Positions 59,201 through 64,000 of a DNA stretch of 64,000 nucleotides are shown piece by piece. The notes under the pieces were generated by a model, which was given only the letters and a program-made list of their open reading frames with translations, was not told where the DNA came from and ran no database searches. A program made the translations under genes and the position numbers. Positions within the stretch are counted from its first letter, which is position 1. The number at the start of each line of letters is the position of its first letter. This stretch comes from Rhea pennata (Eukaryota; Chordata; Aves; Rheiformes; Rheidae), in contig NC_084702.1 in assembly GCF_028389875.1 (NCBI RefSeq), positions 68,297,582-68,361,581 of the forward strand. The letters are read 5' to 3'.

Positions 59201-62200
59201 GACAAGAATGCTGGCCCAACGCATGCAAATATCAGACTGAACTAGGGCATAAAAGGTAGAATGAGTACATAACACCACTATCTTCACTGGGCCTAACAAA
59301 GAAACTTCACTGAATGAACACAGCATCCTTTTGGCTTGTAGTGATGGCTGCAAAATATGATTTGTGATAAAATGAAAGTTTAAAGGGCTTTATGAAATCT
59401 TGGACTCACAAGTACATGAGAATAATCAAAAGAATATTGGACAGCTCAGAAGAAACAAGTAACCTGGGAAAACAGAAGTTTTAATGTCTTCTCTTTTACA
59501 ATAAAATATACAAGTTTGTATAAATCTGCCTTGTTAAGGCATGTGTCTCAAGACTCCTGAATAGGCCATCTTTTTAAATTTTTTTATATTTTTTAAAATA
59601 TCTTTCACAGCATCAGTATCCAAGCTTTTTCCACTTCATTCAATAGATAGTATAATTTCTTTTTATCATCAGGATGTAGGACTTTGCCAAAACATCAAAC
59701 TAATGTTTTTCTTTCAAGTCTCGCCTTGCCACATTCCTGAATGGGTAGGCTCACAAGCTCGTGAGACTGATGAACTGTGATCAGGAGCTTTTTGCTTCAC
59801 TCTTTACTAACTTTGAAACCGTTTTTGTAATAAATGGAATAGGAAAGCACAGAAGAGCTTTCTGACTATGTTAGGGACTAGGTATCCAAGTTCTTTGCTT
59901 CCAGATTTTCTTTTCAGAAGTATTATTCACTTTTTTCCCCACTCTAAGAATATGATTGTATCCAAAAATGACACCTTGAATGAATTTATGACAGTTCAGA
60001 GTACAGTTTGACTGATGTTTTCTCCTACGCATGTATCCTTTTGGCTTGGCAGATCCACATGGATGTTTTCTTTACATGGCAGTATACTGATGAAAAGGCA
60101 GTGACTCAGTACTCAAGGAAGAGCATAGGCTACCTTTACTCTAAAAAAATAGTAGAGATGTGTCAAATTAAACAGGTCATAGTGGTGGTGCTTTCTACAT
60201 GAAACAAAACATTACAGGAACCACAAGTTTCATATGGAAAATAAGGATAGCTGAATTTCCAATCAATTATGCCTCACTTATCCTGTTATGAACAGTAGTC
60301 CTGGAGACAGGGGTAGCCTTCACCTTTGGAAATGTGTCAAACTGATGAGTACTTCCATATTTAGAAATGAGCTTAGAAATGAATGAGGGACCTCTAAGCA
60401 AAAACATATTGCATTTGGAATAACCATAGATACCTTCAAATATATTTCTGTTGAAACTAAGTCAACCATGTGATTTGAAGAACATTGATCTTGAAAACAG
60501 ATATGCTTGGAAGCTGAGCAAGGGTTAAGAACAGAAGCTGAAGGGAGCCAGGTGATAGAAATGTCTCCTTTCTTCCATTTGACATGAACATCTTGCACAA
60601 AGCAGCAGCCAGATCATCATTAATGCTGAAGTCTCCGATGCTATTGCATTCTTGCAAATCTGATGATTGTCTTAAGTCCCACACTAAATTCTTTCAACAG
60701 ATGGGTACAATAGAACAACAGCCTAAAAACTTCTAGAACCGCACGCTGTACCAAACTGAAATTGGCCTTTTGTAAATACGCTAGAGAAGAAATGCTTGCA
60801 TGGTTCCTGAGCTTTATTTTGGAAGAATTGTATTCTACTTATATTAATATATTTTGGCAGGCTTTCCAGCGATTTCTGAATGATCTTGAAGATTCAAGAG
60901 ATAAATTCTCATTTCCCCGTTTATACCTCGTAAGGGATTCATTTGGAGACTTCAAATCCAGTTAAGTGCATACTCCTCTTCAGAACCACAAAGGAGATTG
61001 ATCCTCTGACACTGAAGTCTGGATGAATCAGTTTGATGACCCTAGTACCCTTTCTTCTTTTTTTTTTTTTTTTAAAAAAGTATTAGCAAAGCCTTGCACT
61101 TAAAAGCCCTGATATTATTCAGAGATTCCTGATACATACTTTCACTTATTTGAAATACCACTTATTTGCATTATTTAAACAGTGAATAAATTTATATCAA
61201 GTATGCCATCCTGAACCGTTATTACTTATTGTCAAACCTTCAGTTTTTGAACAACAACAAGGACAAGTCATCCAGAGGCCAATTACAAGCACATACGGTA
61301 ACAGTCAAGACTGGGTTTTCAACAAATAACACATAACCATACTCCTGCATTAACAAATCTGTTCACTGACAACTGTTTCGCTATTCCTAATAATCTTTCA
61401 CAGATCTCTTCGAAGTAGTCACCCGTCCCTTCCCGTGCCACTTCCCTCCACCCGAAAACAGCGGTACATTGCAGACCCCAAGAATCTAAAATGTTCAATA
61501 TCATCTCGATACAGGGAAGGTTTAAAATTGAAATTGCTTTAGGAGAACTATTGGCCTATGGCCTATCAGTGGAGTAAGGGCAAACTTACGTTCTTATCTT
61601 CCTACTGCTTCATGAACACTCAGTGGTAGTGACTGTAAGAGTTTGCTCTCACCTGACCACCTCCTGAGACCATATTTCAATAAGCAAACAAATACATAGT
61701 TAGAGAACCCTTCTAATCAATAGAAGAGACTCCTACAGCATTAGCTCCTCCCCTTGAAGGGCAGAGTGAGCAGAGACAGGTAAAAAATATTTGGCTTCAT
61801 TGCTTGCTCCCTTACAGAAGGAACTGAGAAAATATAGTGATGATCTTCAATAGGAAGCTTTCCAGAACAGAATGTAATTTCAAAGGCTCCAAAAAAGAGA
61901 CCCAAGGGCTTCCAGTTGCTGCAGTTCTGATGCAGAGATTTCTGAAACTTTGAACAGAAACAGCTGCTAATTTTTTACAGTTTGTCAAGAGACTTTATCA
62001 TGCTTCTAGTGACACTGCAAAAAGAGAACTCATCAGGAGTGATGTCCAAACTCGTTCAGGACAAAACACACAAAGACTAAAGTAGGCTCTGATACGCCTT
62101 AGGGTGCAGCAGACTTCAGAATTTCCATTTTTGCGAAGTTCAGAACACTGAATCGCTTGTGTTAGAGGGAATGAAATACGATCTTACGAACACTTCTATG

Positions 62201-62987
62201 TAAGGATGCTTTGTAACACACTATTTTCTGTCAACTACAGTAACATAGAAGGAAAACTACAGGAGAAAATGACAAGAACTTGTAAAATACAAACTACAGA
62301 AATATAATCGAACATCTACACTTGTTTTGAGGTTGGAAGACCTAGCTTAACCTCTCCAAGTTTGAGAAGGCTTTTACAAATAACATGCTTTTAATTCTGA
62401 GATTTTCTCACACAAATGCTGAGTTCTAATCATGTGATTGCTTTGTGAAGAGCCGTATTTTTCTAAACTAGTTCACACAAACAAATACATTCTAATTGCT
62501 GGTGCATGTATTTAAATTGTGAAAAAATCTGAGTGAAAACTGAGGTATGATTATATTTTGAAATTCTCAATATAATACTTAATTTCACAAGAAGAATGCA
62601 ATATTCTAACATTGGCCTTAATGAAAAAAAGATTTATTTTATGTACTACTTTTAGGAGATTAGTTTTTAGTCAATCATATGAACAGCATGTTTAAAAAAA
62701 GAGGCTAATTTATTGCTGAACTCTTAATCTGCTTCCAAATTATCTCATTCTGACATCATAACTTGAGTTAAAAATATCTTCAATTAACTAGATCCAGTGA
62801 TATTTACAGAAAATGATAATGAAAAAAAGCCTGCGTCATTTTAGGTTGATATCAGAGTGAACTTATTGACTATCAGCTATAGAAATGCCGGGCTTAAACT
62901 CTTAAAAATCTTTAGCAGTTATACATGCTATTTTCTTAAATCCTTTACAGAAAAGTGATTGCCCCACAACAGAATACAATCATTACG

Positions 62988-63040
62988 AAGCAAGTAATGG
63001 TATAAAATCTCCACTAAGCAAGTAATGGTATAAATTCTCC
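62988..63040. repeat. 25-bp direct repeat, period 28
   Basis: Two copies of AAGCAAGTAATGGTATAAA followed by ATCTCC or TTCTCC, at 62988-63012 and 63016-63040, with one mismatch. Confidence 0.85.
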
Positions 63041-63849
63041 CATCCATCTAATGGGCACAATCAGTGGCATATGCTATGTTAGCCATATTTTATTTGACGA
63101 TCTTAATTTATACTACAATTTAAGTCAAAATAGACTTCTTACTAAGCTGTAGGTTTTTAGGTCTTTTCTACATGAGCTTACAAGAACAGATTTCTGTGCT
63201 ATCCTATGCAAGGCACAACCTCAACTTTTTAATTTTATTTTCCACTCAATTTTTTTAAAGGCTGAAATACTAGATTAAGTATTTTGTTCTAGAAAAAAGC
63301 ACTGCAACTGAAATGTTGAAACATTTCATTGCCATTTCTCTAGATAGACAAGGAACTTCTTCCCCTTTATTAACCGTATCTGAACACAAAACAAGAAACT
63401 CTCTCACCTGTAGGAATTGGATAGTGCACACTTATTTGTTTTGTACTCACAAAATATATAATATTTAATTCTCATATCTTCCCACTACAGAGAAACACAA
63501 TGATTTATATGATGTCTCATTTAATATCATTGTTCTTGTTTCATTATTGTTCTTGTTTCATTATTTGTTCTAGCCTTTTACAAGATTATTAGATAAATAA
63601 CTACACTTGTACCTCCATTTTTAAGGAATTCAAACTGCTATAATGTATTTTTGTAAATGAATGATAACATACTGGTTATAACTACACATTCTGTCATTTC
63701 ATTTATTGGCTAAATAAAACCAGACATAAACAAGCCATTCTTATAAGTGTTCTATTATTGCCTTTTTGGGGGGGACTTAAGGGGTGATGGGGAAAGGGGA
63801 GAAAGGGAGAGGAACTGGGTAAGAACTTAAAAGGTAAGAGATAAAAGTT

Positions 63850-64000
63850 ACTTACCTATAACTGTAGTTTTGAGAGTTTTGCTCCGGCAGATTCACACTC
63901 TTGGGATGTGTGTCTCTGCTGCTATGGGCTTGGAACGGAATACAAAAAGTGCCCATGGCAGGCATCCAAGTGCCCCCTAACTGATCCAATTACTGGAAAT
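63850..64000. mobile_element. Possible interspersed repeat, cut by window edge
   Basis: AAGTTACTTACCTATAACTG followed by GAGAGTTTTGCTCC resembles the terminus of old amniote repeats of the form TTACTTACCTGTAACTG. Recalled pattern only; the other end is outside the window. Confidence 0.35.

Larger units (their letters stand above)
56285..64000 (-). other. NIPBL: Intron 9 (partial)
   Basis: From the exon 10 acceptor to the window edge there is no exon 9 peptide (the N-terminal NIPBL sequence that should precede KPLKKRKQ), so the intron is at least 7.7 kb. It contains a 9-bp hairpin (58740-58760), frameshifted protein-like sequence on the minus strand (about 58780-61050), a 25-bp direct repeat (62988-63040) and a repeat relic at the end. 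Confidence 0.75.

Noticed and set aside
56285..64000. Search for NIPBL exon 9 on the minus strand
   Set aside because: None of the N-terminal NIPBL sequence expected before KPLKKRKQ could be found; exon 9 must lie beyond the window.

Overview
This is vertebrate nuclear DNA, and it is almost entirely one gene read on the minus strand: the 3' two-thirds of NIPBL (Nipped-B-like, orthologue of Scc2, the cohesin loader). Reading from high to low coordinates I can place 38 consecutive coding exons with GT-AG borders and matching codon phases at every junction. They correspond to exons 10 to 47 of the 47-exon human gene and encode about 2,300 residues, ending in the normal C-terminus at position 3091. 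Exons 1-9 (5' UTR and N-terminus, including the MAU2-binding part) lie beyond position 64000. The organism is a sauropsid, most likely a bird. The evidence is a CR1 LINE of avian type in intron 30, short AT-rich introns, a protein nearly identical to mammalian NIPBL in the HEAT region, and relics of amniote DNA transposons.

Layout: 1-3090 is 3' UTR and downstream sequence. 3091-5650 holds exons 47-44, including two alternative C-termini. 6640-16008 holds exons 43-33. 17244-30935 holds exons 32-17, the core HEAT-repeat exons, with the CR1 at about 18650-19385. 33041-36184 holds exons 16-12. Exon 11 lies alone at 40577-40759. Intron 10 (13.9 kb) is the largest complete intron. The giant disordered exon 10 is at 54686-56284. 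From 56285 to 64000 is intron 9, with no exon I can support.

The encoded product would load cohesin on chromatin. Exons 10-15 give a charged, disordered linker with an HP1-binding PxVxL motif and basic, nuclear-localisation-like stretches. Exons 16-43 give the HEAT-repeat hook that contacts cohesin and DNA. Exons 44-47 give an acidic/serine-rich tail followed by either a 121-residue C-terminal block (isoform A) or a short basic tail made by reading into intron 46 (isoform B). No second protein-coding gene, tRNA, rRNA, CRISPR array or bacterial-type feature is visible.

The most interesting observations are local. The isoform B read-through is preserved and followed by an intronic poly(A) signal. 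A 33-bp in-frame minisatellite in exon 10 is homogenised. A TTAA-flanked MITE-like palindrome sits just upstream of exon 47. T-rich and TG-rich tracts abut the 5' splice sites of exons 19 and 22. A 74-bp tandem duplication lies in intron 40. Frameshifted, protein-like sequence lies on the minus strand of intron 9. I found no previously undescribed multi-gene system.
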